Source of the DNA: Amycolatopsis sp. MtRt-6 | GTDB lineage: Bacteria; Actinomycetota; Actinomycetes; Mycobacteriales; Pseudonocardiaceae | Direction of reading: 5' to 3' | Assembly (NCBI RefSeq): GCF_017308975.1 | Contig: NZ_JADWPD010000017.1 | Span: 62,001 to 126,000, forward strand | Length of the DNA stretch: 64,000 bases | Shown: positions 54,824-63,097 of the stretch, piece by piece | Layout: every line of letters starts with the position of its first letter | Position numbering within the stretch: the stretch's first letter is position 1 | Program-made: the position numbers and the translations under genes | The notes under the pieces: model-generated | The model's input: only the letters and a program-made list of their open reading frames with translations | Database searches by the model: none | Told to the model about the DNA's origin: nothing

Positions 54824-55249
54824 CTAAACCTCTACGACAACCGTGAACGGACCGTCGTTCACGCTGGAGACCGCCATCATCGCGCCGAACCGGCCGGTCG
54901 CCACGGTGGCGCCGCGGCCGCGCAGCTCGGCCACGACGGCGTCCACCAACGGCTCGGCGACCTCCGGCCGGGCCGCCTGCGTCCACGACGGCCGGCGCCC
55001 TTTCTTCGTGTCGCCGTAGAGCGTGAACTGGCTCACCACGAGCAGTGGCGCATTCGCCGTGGCGCATGATTCCTCGTCGCGCAACAGCCGCAGTTCGTGC
55101 AGTTTGCGCGCCATCGTGGCGGCCTTCGCGGCGTCGTCGTCGACGTGGATTCCCAGCAGCACAAGCAAACCCGGCTCGTCGATCGCGCCGACGACGGCGC
55201 CCTCGACCGTCACGTCCGCCCGCGTGACGCGGGCCGCGACCGCCCTCAC
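54824..55249 (-). CDS. dtd: D-aminoacyl-tRNA deacylase
   Basis: A 141-residue DTD-fold enzyme that removes D-amino acids (and glycine) mischarged on tRNA. Active-site motifs are SQFTLYGDTKKGRRP and the C-terminal NDGPFT with the cross-subunit Gly-Pro. Length and motifs are standard. The ATG overlaps the stop codon of the upstream methyltransferase gene (ATGA). Confidence 0.93.
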   Translation of the reverse strand: MRAVAARVTRADVTVEGAVVGAIDEPGLLVLLGIHVDDDAAKAATMARKLHELRLLRDEESCATANAPLLVVSQFTLYGDTKKGRRPSWTQAARPEVAEPLVDAVVAELRGRGATVATGRFGAMMAVSSVNDGPFTVVVEV

Positions 55250-56748
55250 CGGTCCGCCGGGACGAGCATGCCGTGCCGGACGAGCTCGCGGACGACGGGC
55301 AGCGCGGCGGCCGCCAGCTCCTCGGCCGAGAGGCCCTGCGCGGCCGCCAGCAGCTCGATCAGGTCCGCCAGCGGCAGCGCGCCGCGGCAGCCCGCCAGCA
55401 GCCGCGTCGCCAGCTCGTCGACCTCGTGCTGCCAGCCCGGCCCGTCGGTGCGGTGCAGCCGCCGGATGGTCGTCGCCCAGCCTTCGTCGCCGGGTTCGCT
55501 GACGCTTTCGAGCAAAACCGTGTCGGGGACCACAAAGCGGACATCGAGCAAGGAATCACCCGATTCGCGCAGCCATTCCACGCGGTCCAGCCAGCCCGCC
55601 GCTTCCGGGCCCAGCGGGTCGTCGTAGGCCTGGCGGAGGTCCTCGCACACGACGGTCGGTGTCCGCCCGGACGCCCGCCGCAGCGTGACGAACCCGAAGC
55701 CGATGCCCCGGACGTCGTTCGCGGCGAACCAGTCGAGCCACGCCGCCGCCTTCGCGCGGCCCTCCGGTGAGCGCGGGTCGAGACCCGCGTCCCGCAGCCA
55801 CGTGCCGACGTAGAGCGCCGGATCGGCGACGTCGCGTTGCACGAACCAGGCGTCGGTCTCGGCGGGCAGCCAGCGGCTCACCCGATCGGCCCAGTCCTCC
55901 TTCCCGGTGTGCAACCAGGAGGCGAGCAGGTGGCCGGTGCCGCCGTCGTTGAGGAAGCCGGGCAGCTGCCGCACGACCAGCGCGCTCGCGTCGTCGCCGG
56001 CGAGCCCGGAGTCGCGGTAGGTGTAGTCGACGCGCGCCGGGCCGACCACGAACGGCGGATTGCACACGACCTGGTCGAACTTCCGCCGCGCGACCGGCGC
56101 GAACCACTCGCCGCGGACGAGCTCGACGTCCAGCTCGTTCAGCCGGAAGGTCGCCGCGGCCAGGGCGAGGGCCCGCGCGGAGACGTCGGTCGCGGTGACG
56201 CGCTGGGCGTGCCGGGTCGCGTGCAGTGCCTGGACGCCGTTGCCGGTGCCCAGGTCGAGCAGGGTGCCGACCGGGCGGCGGCTGGTGGCGCGGATCAGCG
56301 AGAGCGACGCGTGGCCGACGCCGAGCACGTGGTCCTCGGGCACGGTGTGGCCCAGCAGGTCGGCGTCGAGGTCGGAGACGACCCACCAGGAGCTTTCCTC
56401 GTCGCCGTGCGGCCGGATGTCGAGGGCGGCGCGGTAGCCGTCGGTCACCTCGCCGAGGATCCCGGCGGCCACGGCGTCTTCCGGGGAAAGGGGCGCGAAG
56501 GCGGCCTTGACGGCGGTCTCCGGCTCGGTGCCGCCCAGCAGGAACAGCCGGATCAGCGTGCCGAGGTCGCCCGCGTCCCGGCTGGCGCGCTCGGCGGGCA
56601 CCGGTTCGCCGCGGCCCAGCGCCGCGTGCGCGGCCCCGCCGAGGGCGGCCACCACGCCGTCGGCGTCGTAGGCGGTGCGCCGGAAGGCCTCGCGCAGCCG
56701 CGCGCAGACGTCGTCGGACAGGTCGGGCAATCCACTTCGCGTGCTCAC
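55246..56748 (-). CDS. SAM-dependent methyltransferase (RlmG/PrmC-like)
   Basis: A 500-residue protein with an N-terminal accessory domain and a central class I methyltransferase domain: SAM motif LLDLGTGNGVQALH (about residue 160) and the catalytic motif VCNPPFVVG typical of enzymes methylating exocyclic or amide nitrogens of rRNA, DNA or release factors. A C-terminal helical region follows. The GTG at 56748 is chosen because earlier starts would overlap the divergent M20 gene. Target unknown; rRNA is likely by family. Confidence 0.82.
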   Translation of the reverse strand: MSTRSGLPDLSDDVCARLREAFRRTAYDADGVVAALGGAAHAALGRGEPVPAERASRDAGDLGTLIRLFLLGGTEPETAVKAAFAPLSPEDAVAAGILGEVTDGYRAALDIRPHGDEESSWWVVSDLDADLLGHTVPEDHVLGVGHASLSLIRATSRRPVGTLLDLGTGNGVQALHATRHAQRVTATDVSARALALAAATFRLNELDVELVRGEWFAPVARRKFDQVVCNPPFVVGPARVDYTYRDSGLAGDDASALVVRQLPGFLNDGGTGHLLASWLHTGKEDWADRVSRWLPAETDAWFVQRDVADPALYVGTWLRDAGLDPRSPEGRAKAAAWLDWFAANDVRGIGFGFVTLRRASGRTPTVVCEDLRQAYDDPLGPEAAGWLDRVEWLRESGDSLLDVRFVVPDTVLLESVSEPGDEGWATTIRRLHRTDGPGWQHEVDELATRLLAGCRGALPLADLIELLAAAQGLSAEELAAAALPVVRELVRHGMLVPADR

Positions 56749-56767
56749 GGTGGGTAATGCTGCCACG

Positions 56768-58042
56768 ATGACCCCCGTGACCCTTGAACGCGTCCTCGCC
56801 CCGCTCGACGCGGCGCTGCCCGAACTCGAAGCGCTGTACATCGACCTCCACCGGCACCCGGAGCTCTCCTTCGCCGAGACCCGGACAGCGTCCGTGCTGG
56901 CCCGGCGGCTGGCGGACGACGGCTACGAGGTGCACACCGGCATCGCCGGCACCGGCGTGCTGGGCGTGCTGCGCAACGGCGAGGGCCCGACCGTGCTGCT
57001 GCGGGCCGACATCGACGCGCTGCCGGTCGAGGAGAAGACCGGCCTGTCCTACGCCAGCACCGCCCGCGGGACCGACGAGCACGGCACCGACGTCCCGGTC
57101 ATGCACGCCTGCGGGCACGACATGCACGCCACCTGGCTCTCCGGCGCCGCCGCGCTGCTCGCGAAGGGCCGCGACACCTGGGCCGGCACGCTGCTGGTGG
57201 TGTTCCAGCCGGGGGAGGAGGGCGCGGGTGGCGCCGCGGCGATGGTCCGCGACGGCCTGTTCGACATCGCCGGCAAGCCCGACGTCGTGTTCGGGCAGCA
57301 CCTGGTGCCCGGCCCGGCCGGCTGGGTGCTCACCCGGCCGGGCGTGATCATGGCCGCCACCGACACGCTGCGTGTCACCCTGCACGGCCGCGGCGGGCAC
57401 GGCTCGCGCCCGGAGACGACCGTCGACCCGGCCGTGCTGGCCGCGTCCGTGGTGCTCAAGCTGCAGACGATTGTCTCGCGCGAGATCGCCGCCACCGACT
57501 CGGCCGTGGTCACCGTCGGTTCGCTGCACGTCGGCACCGCGAGCAACGTGATCGCCGACGACGCCGTGCTGGAGGTCAACGTCCGGTCCTTCGACCAGGC
57601 CGTGCGCGAGCGGGTGCTGGCCGCGGTCGAGCGGATCGTCCACGGCGAGGCCGCGACGGCCGGCGCGCCAAAGCCGCCCGAGATCGAGCGGTCCGGCGCC
57701 TACCCGGTGACCGAGAACGACGAGGCCGCCAACGACGCGCTCACCGAGGTCTTCCGCGGCCACTTCGGCGCCGAGGTCGTGTATCCGGCGCCGCTGATCA
57801 CCGGCAGCGAGGACTTCAGCGAGTTCGGCCGGGCGGCCGGCGTGCCCTCGGTGTTCTGGCTGGTCGGCGGCTTCGACCCGCAGACGGTCATCACGGCGAT
57901 GACCGAGGGCCGGTTCGAGCGCGACATCCCGTCGAACCACTCGCCGCGGTTCGCGCCGATCCTGCACCCGACCCTGCGCACCGGCATCGAGACCCTGGTC
58001 GTCGCCGCGTTGAGCAAGATGCGTCACCCAGGTGTCGGATGA
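56768..58042 (+). CDS. M20-family amidohydrolase/peptidase
   Basis: A 424-residue M20D metallo-amidohydrolase, paralogous to the enzyme at 31179-32372. Motifs are RADIDALPVEE, HACGHDMHATWL, FQPGEEGAGGA and GGHGSRPET, followed by a late GSEDFS. It likely hydrolyses N-acyl amino acids or aromatic conjugates. It is divergent from the methyltransferase (19 bp apart) and runs into the DUF3099 gene. Confidence 0.87.
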   Translation: MTPVTLERVLAPLDAALPELEALYIDLHRHPELSFAETRTASVLARRLADDGYEVHTGIAGTGVLGVLRNGEGPTVLLRADIDALPVEEKTGLSYASTARGTDEHGTDVPVMHACGHDMHATWLSGAAALLAKGRDTWAGTLLVVFQPGEEGAGGAAAMVRDGLFDIAGKPDVVFGQHLVPGPAGWVLTRPGVIMAATDTLRVTLHGRGGHGSRPETTVDPAVLAASVVLKLQTIVSREIAATDSAVVTVGSLHVGTASNVIADDAVLEVNVRSFDQAVRERVLAAVERIVHGEAATAGAPKPPEIERSGAYPVTENDEAANDALTEVFRGHFGAEVVYPAPLITGSEDFSEFGRAAGVPSVFWLVGGFDPQTVITAMTEGRFERDIPSNHSPRFAPILHPTLRTGIETLVVAALSKMRHPGVG

Positions 58043-58080
58043 ACCGCGCAAGTGGGACGATGGACAGCGGAGGTGGTGCA

Positions 58081-58395
58081 GTGACCACGCCCGCCAAGAA
58101 CTCGGACCCGGTGCTGATCACCGGGGCGGCCCCGTCCTACGAAGAGCAGTTCGCCGCACGCAAGCGCAAGTACGTCATCATGATGGCCTGCCGCATCCCG
58201 TGCCTGATCGCGGCCGGGCTGACCTACCACGTGTGGTGGCTGGCGCTGGGCTTCCTGGCGATTTCGGTGCCGCTGCCGTGGATCGCGGTGCTGATCGCCA
58301 ACGACCGCCCGCCCCGCAAGTCCGAGAAGGTCTCGCGGTACGAGCGCGAGGCGAAGGCGATCGAAGGCACCAGCCACCGGGTGATCGACGGCTGA
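58081..58395 (+). CDS. DUF3099 small membrane protein
   Basis: A 104-residue protein with the DUF3099 N-terminal signature VLITGAAPSYEEQFAARKRKY and two hydrophobic helices (about residues 31-50 and 55-75) followed by a charged tail. I chose GTG 58081 with GGAGGTG upstream; an ATG at 58039 overlaps the M20 stop but has no good ribosome site. Function unknown; the family is confined to actinobacteria. Confidence 0.82.
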   Translation: MTTPAKNSDPVLITGAAPSYEEQFAARKRKYVIMMACRIPCLIAAGLTYHVWWLALGFLAISVPLPWIAVLIANDRPPRKSEKVSRYEREAKAIEGTSHRVIDG

Positions 58396-58414
58396 GTGCC
58401 CTGCCGCGGCTTGT

Positions 58415-58456
58415 CGTGAGTGGTAATTAGGGTTAGAACCCGAATTACCACTCACG
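58415..58456. terminator. Bidirectional hairpin overlapping the psuK stop
   Basis: A stem of about 19 bp with a 3-nt loop, 58415-58434 with 58438-58456 (arm CGTGAGTGGTAATTAGGGTT, one mismatch). It lies between convergent genes; the last bases include the psuK stop codon at 58452-58454. Unlike its surroundings it is AT-rich. Confidence 0.8.
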
Positions 58457-59324
58457 AGGGCTGCGGGCCCACCTTCCCGACGGCCAGCGCGCCCAGCCGC
58501 GTCCCGTGCCGCAGGACGTCCACAGTGGACTCCCCGGCCAGCCAGCCGATGAGCACGCCCGCGTCGAACGCGTCACCCGCGCCGGTCGAGTCGACGCAGA
58601 CCGCCTCGACCGCGGGCACGCTGGTGACGCCGTCCGCGTCGACCCAGCTGGCGCCGTCGAGCCCGGCGGTGACCACCACCGCGCCGACCGTGCCGAGCAG
58701 TTCCTTCGCGCTCGCCGGGTCGGCCGAACCGGTCAGCGCGACCAGCTCCTCGGTGTTCGGCATCAGCAGGTCGACGCCGCGGACGTCGGCCATGAACGCG
58801 GCGGGGTCGGTGATGTGCGCGGCGGCCTGCGGATCGACCGAGGTGGTCAACCCCGCTTCGCGGGCCGCCGCCAGCGCGGCCAGCCCGGCCGCGCGCGACG
58901 GCGGGTCGAGCAGCACGTACCCGGACAGGTGCAGGTGGCTCGCCCCGGCGAGGGCCTCGGGGGTGACGTCCTCGGGCGCGAAACGCTGGTTCGCGCCGCG
59001 GTCGGCGAGCATGCTGCGCTGCCCCGAGCCGTCGACCATCACCACGACGCAGCAGGTCGGCGCCTCGGGGTCGACGGCGAACACGCACCGCACTCCCGCC
59101 GCCTCCAGCTCGGCGCGGATGAGCCGGCCGCCCGGGTCGTCGCCGATCCGCGCGACCAGCGTCGTGTCGGCGCCGAGGGACCGCAGCCACAGCGCCGTGT
59201 TGGCGCCCGCGCCGCCGCCGGTGAAGCGGATCTTCGCGCGGGCGTCGCCGCCGTGCGGCAACGGCTTGTCGTGCCGGGCGATCACGTCCAGGGCGGCGTC
59301 GCCGACCACCACGATCCCGGTCAT
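58452..59324 (-). CDS. psuK: Pseudouridine kinase (PfkB family)
   Basis: A 290-residue ribokinase/PfkB-family sugar kinase. The N-terminal FTGGGAGANTALWLRSLG and the C-terminal DSTGAGDAFDAGVLIGWL (anion hole with catalytic Asp) are visible. It overlaps psuG by 4 bp (ATGA), so it should phosphorylate pseudouridine for cleavage by PsuG. A generic PfkB sugar kinase would look the same; linkage decides the call. Confidence 0.85.
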   Translation of the reverse strand: MTGIVVVGDAALDVIARHDKPLPHGGDARAKIRFTGGGAGANTALWLRSLGADTTLVARIGDDPGGRLIRAELEAAGVRCVFAVDPEAPTCCVVVMVDGSGQRSMLADRGANQRFAPEDVTPEALAGASHLHLSGYVLLDPPSRAAGLAALAAAREAGLTTSVDPQAAAHITDPAAFMADVRGVDLLMPNTEELVALTGSADPASAKELLGTVGAVVVTAGLDGASWVDADGVTSVPAVEAVCVDSTGAGDAFDAGVLIGWLAGESTVDVLRHGTRLGALAVGKVGPQPS

Positions 59325-60226
59325 GCGAGCGCCACCGCGACCTCGGTCGCCAGCTTCGCGTTGTTCAGCACCAGCGCCTCGTTCGCGTCGATGCTCACGC
59401 CGCCACTCGCGGTGTGGAAGTGCTCCAGCAGCACCGGCGTGACGTCGGCGCCGTGCACGCCCCGCTCCGCGACGAGCGCGAGGCCCTCGGCGAGCAGCCG
59501 GTCGTGCAGCTCCTTGTCCATTTCGGACGCTTCGGGGATCGGGTTCGCCAGCAGGACACCGGAATCCGCGTACGCGCGGTGCGCGTCGATGACGGCGGCG
59601 GCCTGCTTCGGGTCGTCGACCCGCCAGCCGACCTGGTGGCCCGACGAGCGCAGGTAGAACGCCGGGAAGTCGTCGGTGCGGTAGCCCAGCACCGGCACCG
59701 AGTTCGTCTCCAGCACCTCGAGGGTGGCCGGGATGTCGAGCACCGACTTCACGCCGGAGCAGACGACCACCGTCGGCACCTTCGCCAGCACGCCGAGGTC
59801 GGCCGAGACGTCCCAGGACTGCGCCGCGCCGACGTGCACGCCGCCGAGCCCGCCGGTGGCGAACATGCCGATCCCGGCCGCGGCGGCCAGCGCCGACGTG
59901 CTCGCCACGGTCGTCGCGCCGGAGCGGCCGAGGCCGACGGCCGGGCCGAGGTCGCGCAGCGAGAGCTTGTCCAGGCCGGCGTCCGGCGCGCAGACGCGCT
60001 CGAGCTCGGCGGGGGAGAGGCCGACGACGACCCGCCCGTCGAGCACCGCGATCGTGGCCGGGACGGCGCCGCCGTCGCGGACCACGCCTTCGAGGCGGCG
60101 GGCGACGTCGAGGTTGCGGCCCGGCGGCAGGCCGTGGGACAGGATGGTGCTCTCCAGCGCGACGACGGGGTGCCCGTCACGCAGCGCCGAGGCGACCTCT
60201 TCGTGCAGCGAGAGTGCGGTAGTCAC
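59321..60226 (-). CDS. psuG: Pseudouridine-5'-phosphate glycosidase
   Basis: A 301-residue PsuG enzyme that splits the C-C glycosidic bond of pseudouridine 5'-phosphate to uracil and ribose 5-phosphate. Conserved segments are ALESTILSHGLP, VPATIAVLDG, TGGLGGVH, VVVCSGVKSVLDIPATLEVLE and the C-terminal NEALVLNNA. GTG start at 60226. With PsuK it forms a salvage route for modified nucleosides from RNA turnover. Confidence 0.93.
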   Translation of the reverse strand: MTTALSLHEEVASALRDGHPVVALESTILSHGLPPGRNLDVARRLEGVVRDGGAVPATIAVLDGRVVVGLSPAELERVCAPDAGLDKLSLRDLGPAVGLGRSGATTVASTSALAAAAGIGMFATGGLGGVHVGAAQSWDVSADLGVLAKVPTVVVCSGVKSVLDIPATLEVLETNSVPVLGYRTDDFPAFYLRSSGHQVGWRVDDPKQAAAVIDAHRAYADSGVLLANPIPEASEMDKELHDRLLAEGLALVAERGVHGADVTPVLLEHFHTASGGVSIDANEALVLNNAKLATEVAVALA

Positions 60227-60235
60227 GAGGGACCA

Positions 60236-60853
60236 TCATCGGTGATCGGTCCGCTCGCCGCGCCAGTGGGTCAGCTCGGCGGTCAGGTTCTTTTCGGCGG
60301 CGCTCGCCCAGCGTGTTCGCGCGGCTTCGCTGCGGTAAAGCTCGCGCGCGAGCATGCGTTCCAGGACGGCGATGCGGCCTTCGCGCCAGACGTCGTCGGG
60401 GTACTTCGCGTACTCCTCGCGCACGCCTTCCGCGTAGGCCGCGTAGCGCTCTTCGGACGCGCCGAGGATCGCCAGGTCGGCGTCGAGCAGGGCCGTGGCC
60501 AGGAGGTCGTCCGGCGGCGCGGCGTGGTTGATCGTCGCGAGGATGAGGCCTTCGACCCGCTCGACGTGCGCTTCGGCCACGCCTTCGAGTGCGTCGCGGG
60601 CCCAGGCCGCGCTGGCTCGCTCGTCTTCGCCGGGCTTCGCGTCGTACACGACGTCGTGCGTCCAGGCCGCGACGGCGACGATCGCGCGGTCGGTGTCGCC
60701 GAGGCCTTCGGCCAGCCAGGCGGAGTCGCGCGCGACAGCGGCCGCGTGGGTGAGCGTGTGGTAGCGGCGGTGGGGCTCGGCGTAGCGGGCTTCGAGCCGC
60801 GGCCAGGCGTCGGGCGTGCCGCCGAGCTTGCCGATCGCGTCGGGCCAGCGCAT
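60236..60853 (-). CDS. HD-domain-like metal-dependent protein
   Basis: A 205-residue helical protein resembling predicted HD-superfamily phosphohydrolases: YHTLTHAAAV, AAWTHDVVYDAKPGEDE and TALLDADLAILGA give the His/His-Asp/Asp series. Possible substrates are nucleotides, but none is indicated. Its ATG overlaps the stop of the Spo0M-like gene upstream (TGATG), and it lies 9 bp before psuG, so the four genes may form one transcript. Confidence 0.8.
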   Translation of the reverse strand: MRWPDAIGKLGGTPDAWPRLEARYAEPHRRYHTLTHAAAVARDSAWLAEGLGDTDRAIVAVAAWTHDVVYDAKPGEDERASAAWARDALEGVAEAHVERVEGLILATINHAAPPDDLLATALLDADLAILGASEERYAAYAEGVREEYAKYPDDVWREGRIAVLERMLARELYRSEAARTRWASAAEKNLTAELTHWRGERTDHR

Positions 60854-61638
60854 CAGTCAAAGATCCCGCGCGGCCGGGCGAGGAGGTTGAGCCAGTCCTC
60901 GAGCTGTTTTTCCCAGTCGACGTCCGGCTTCATGGTGAACATCCCGAGGAAGTCCTGGCCGCGGCCGCCGAAGCCGCCGGTCTTGCTCACCCGGACCCGC
61001 TTGGTGACCTCGAGCACGACGTCGGTGCGCTCGGCCGACGTCAGGAAGGTGACCGCGACCTGGGAGAAGACGCTCGCGAAGCGCGGCGAAGGCGTGAAGC
61101 GGATCTCCTGGAAGAACGGCAGCTGCTGCCGGGCGCCGTCGACCCGGCCCTGTTCGAGGACGGCCTCGCGGAAGGTGAAGCCGATCCGGCTCAGCGCGTC
61201 GAGGACCCGCTTCTGGGCCGGGAGCGGTTCGATCGCGACGGCGTCGGCGTCGAACGGGTCACTGACCGCGGCGGCCAGGTCGAGCTCGGCCCGCACGCCG
61301 ACCGCCATGCCGGCCAGCGGCTTGGCGTAGACGCTGGTCACCGGCGTCTCCCAGGGCAGTGGCACCTCGAACGGCACCCGGACCTGCCGCCCCGCCTGGA
61401 TCGTCTCTTTCCCGACCAGGTGCTGGGTGCCGAAGGGGAGGTCTTCGGTCTTGCCGCCGTCGACCTGGACGCGGGCGAGCAGCGTCACCGAGAGGCCCTT
61501 GATCTCCTGGTCGACCTCGCCGCCGAGCAGCAGGACCTCGCCGTGGAGCGGGCGGCCGGGGGCGGCGGTGGAGTCCAGGAGCCGGGCGTCGATCCGCGCG
61601 CCACCCGAGCCGAACGTCGCGAGCACCTTCTGGAACAT
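60853..61638 (-). CDS. Spo0M/arrestin-like protein
   Basis: A 261-residue protein of the SpoOM family with an arrestin-like beta-sandwich start (MFQKVLATFGSGGARIDARL) and a GEVLLLGGEVDQEIKGL segment. In Bacillus this family affects sporulation control; in actinobacteria its role is unknown. A Phe/Gly-rich GGFGGRGQDFLGMF loop lies near the C-terminus. I chose ATG 61638, the start shared by family members. Confidence 0.85.
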   Translation of the reverse strand: MFQKVLATFGSGGARIDARLLDSTAAPGRPLHGEVLLLGGEVDQEIKGLSVTLLARVQVDGGKTEDLPFGTQHLVGKETIQAGRQVRVPFEVPLPWETPVTSVYAKPLAGMAVGVRAELDLAAAVSDPFDADAVAIEPLPAQKRVLDALSRIGFTFREAVLEQGRVDGARQQLPFFQEIRFTPSPRFASVFSQVAVTFLTSAERTDVVLEVTKRVRVSKTGGFGGRGQDFLGMFTMKPDVDWEKQLEDWLNLLARPRGIFD

Positions 61639-61696
61639 GCCGTGGATCCTGCCAGGCCGGAGACGTTTCGCGCGGGGACTCGGGCACAATGGTCGG

Positions 61697-61939
61697 GTGA
61701 GCACCGAGACGCTGACGAAGCCGGAAACCACGCCCGAGGGCACGGACACCACCGACGACGACTCGCCGAAGATGTTCCACTACGTGAAGAAGAACAAGAT
61801 CGCCGAGAGCGCGGTCATGGGCACTCACGTGGTGGCGCTGTGCGGCGAGGTCTTCCCGGTGACGAAGTCGCCGAAGCCCGGGTCGCCGGTCTGCCCGGCC
61901 TGCAAGGAGATCTACGACAGTCTCCGTCCGGGCAAATAA
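61697..61939 (+). CDS. DUF3039 protein
   Basis: An 80-residue actinobacterial protein with an acidic, Thr-rich N-terminus and the DUF3039 core FHYVKKNKIAESAVMGTHVVALCGEVFPV followed by CPACKEIY. Three cysteines and the histidines suggest zinc binding. GTG start. Function unknown. Confidence 0.85.
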   Translation: MSTETLTKPETTPEGTDTTDDDSPKMFHYVKKNKIAESAVMGTHVVALCGEVFPVTKSPKPGSPVCPACKEIYDSLRPGK

Positions 61940-61952
61940 CCGGGCCTGAACT

Positions 61953-61976
61953 CCCCGGCGGGTGTCCCCGCCGGGG
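61953..61976 (+). terminator. Hairpin terminator after the DUF3039 gene
   Basis: Stem CCCCGGCGGG paired with CCCGCCGGGG around a 4-nt loop, followed by CTTTCC, 13 bp after the stop codon. Confidence 0.8.
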
Positions 61977-62105
61977 CTTTCCGCTGTCCGGAATCGGACA
62001 AGTTGTCGAACAAACGTGAATAACCTTCATTCGGCGGGTGTGCCGGGTGCGGGAGTCCTGGTAGATCCTCCCGAGCCAGGTCCCTCTCACCCACCGGAGT
62101 CGCAC

Positions 62106-62942
62106 ATGCGCAGAACCGGGATCGTGCTCACCCTCGCCGCCCTGCTCGCCGTGGTTTCGCCCGCGCCGGCCCAGGCCGTCACCGGCTGGACGGAGGTCGG
62201 GTCCGACAACGCCCGGGCCCTCGACGAGAGCCAGGGGCTCGCGACGATCGTGCGGCCGTCGGGCACGACGATCCGCTACACCGGGATCGGCACGATCCCG
62301 GCCGACCTGAACTCGCAGGGCTGGAACCACGTCGGCGACCCGGGCTCGGCCCAGGGCTGGTACGTCGAGCCCTACCAGCGTGACGACCGCGGCGCGAAGC
62401 TCTTCCGCGTCCAGGCCCCGGACGGCTCGTGGGCGAACTACAAGCACACCCTCGAGTCGTGGGAAGCGAACAACAACTCCTTCGCCGCGGTGTCACCGGA
62501 CGCCCGCTGGCTGGTGGCGGGGGAGTGGGGCACCATGAGCCGGCTTCTGGTGCACCCGATGCCCGGAGTGGTGGCCACGAACCCGGCGCAGAACCTGCCG
62601 CTGGCCGGCACGATCCGCCTGGACCACGCGGTCCGCGACATCCAGGGCTGCGACTTCCAGACCGCGACCCGCCTGCTCTGCGCGTCCGACGACCCGGACG
62701 GCAGCCTCTTCGGCACGACGAAGCCGCTCCTCCAGGTCGACCTGGCCGGCCCGCTGTCCGGCTCGGACGTCACCGCCCACGTGACGTCACTGGGCCAGCT
62801 CCCGCTCCGCAGCGGCTGCTCGGGCTCGTTCGAGGTCGAGGGCATCGACTTCGACGAGCGCGACAACACGCTCCGCGTGGTGGTCATGTCCCCGAGCATC
62901 TGCATCCTCTTCGACAGCAAGACCTACCGCTTCCGCCAGTGA
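62106..62942 (+). CDS. Secreted protein of unknown function
   Basis: A 278-residue exported protein. The signal peptide (about residues 1-24) ends at PAQA-VTG. The mature part looks like a beta-propeller or WD-like fragment, with repeated YVEPYQRDDRGAKLFRV, AAVSPDARWLVAGEWG and RLLCASDDPDGSLFG segments, and four cysteines. I recognise no named family. It ends next to the 21-bp repeat array. Confidence 0.78.
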   Translation: MRRTGIVLTLAALLAVVSPAPAQAVTGWTEVGSDNARALDESQGLATIVRPSGTTIRYTGIGTIPADLNSQGWNHVGDPGSAQGWYVEPYQRDDRGAKLFRVQAPDGSWANYKHTLESWEANNNSFAAVSPDARWLVAGEWGTMSRLLVHPMPGVVATNPAQNLPLAGTIRLDHAVRDIQGCDFQTATRLLCASDDPDGSLFGTTKPLLQVDLAGPLSGSDVTAHVTSLGQLPLRSGCSGSFEVEGIDFDERDNTLRVVVMSPSICILFDSKTYRFRQ

Positions 62943-62950
62943 GCGGAAAC

Positions 62951-63097
62951 GGGCATCACGCGTGACTGCGGGGGCATCACCCGTGATCCAGCGGGCATCA
63001 CGCGTGATTGGACGGGCATCGGAGTGATGCCCCGCCAATCACGCGTGATGCCCCTCTGATCACGGGTGATGCCCCTTGGATCACGCGAGTTCCGGGT
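62951..63097. repeat. 21-bp repeat array with internal inversion, locus 4
   Basis: Seven consecutive 21-bp units (starts 62951, 62972, 62993, 63014, 63035, 63056, 63077). The first three read GGGCATCACGCGTGA; the last ones are the reverse complement, so the array is a large inverted repeat that keeps the 21-bp register across its centre. It lies between convergent genes, and the last unit contains the stop codon of the RND gene. Confidence 0.88.
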
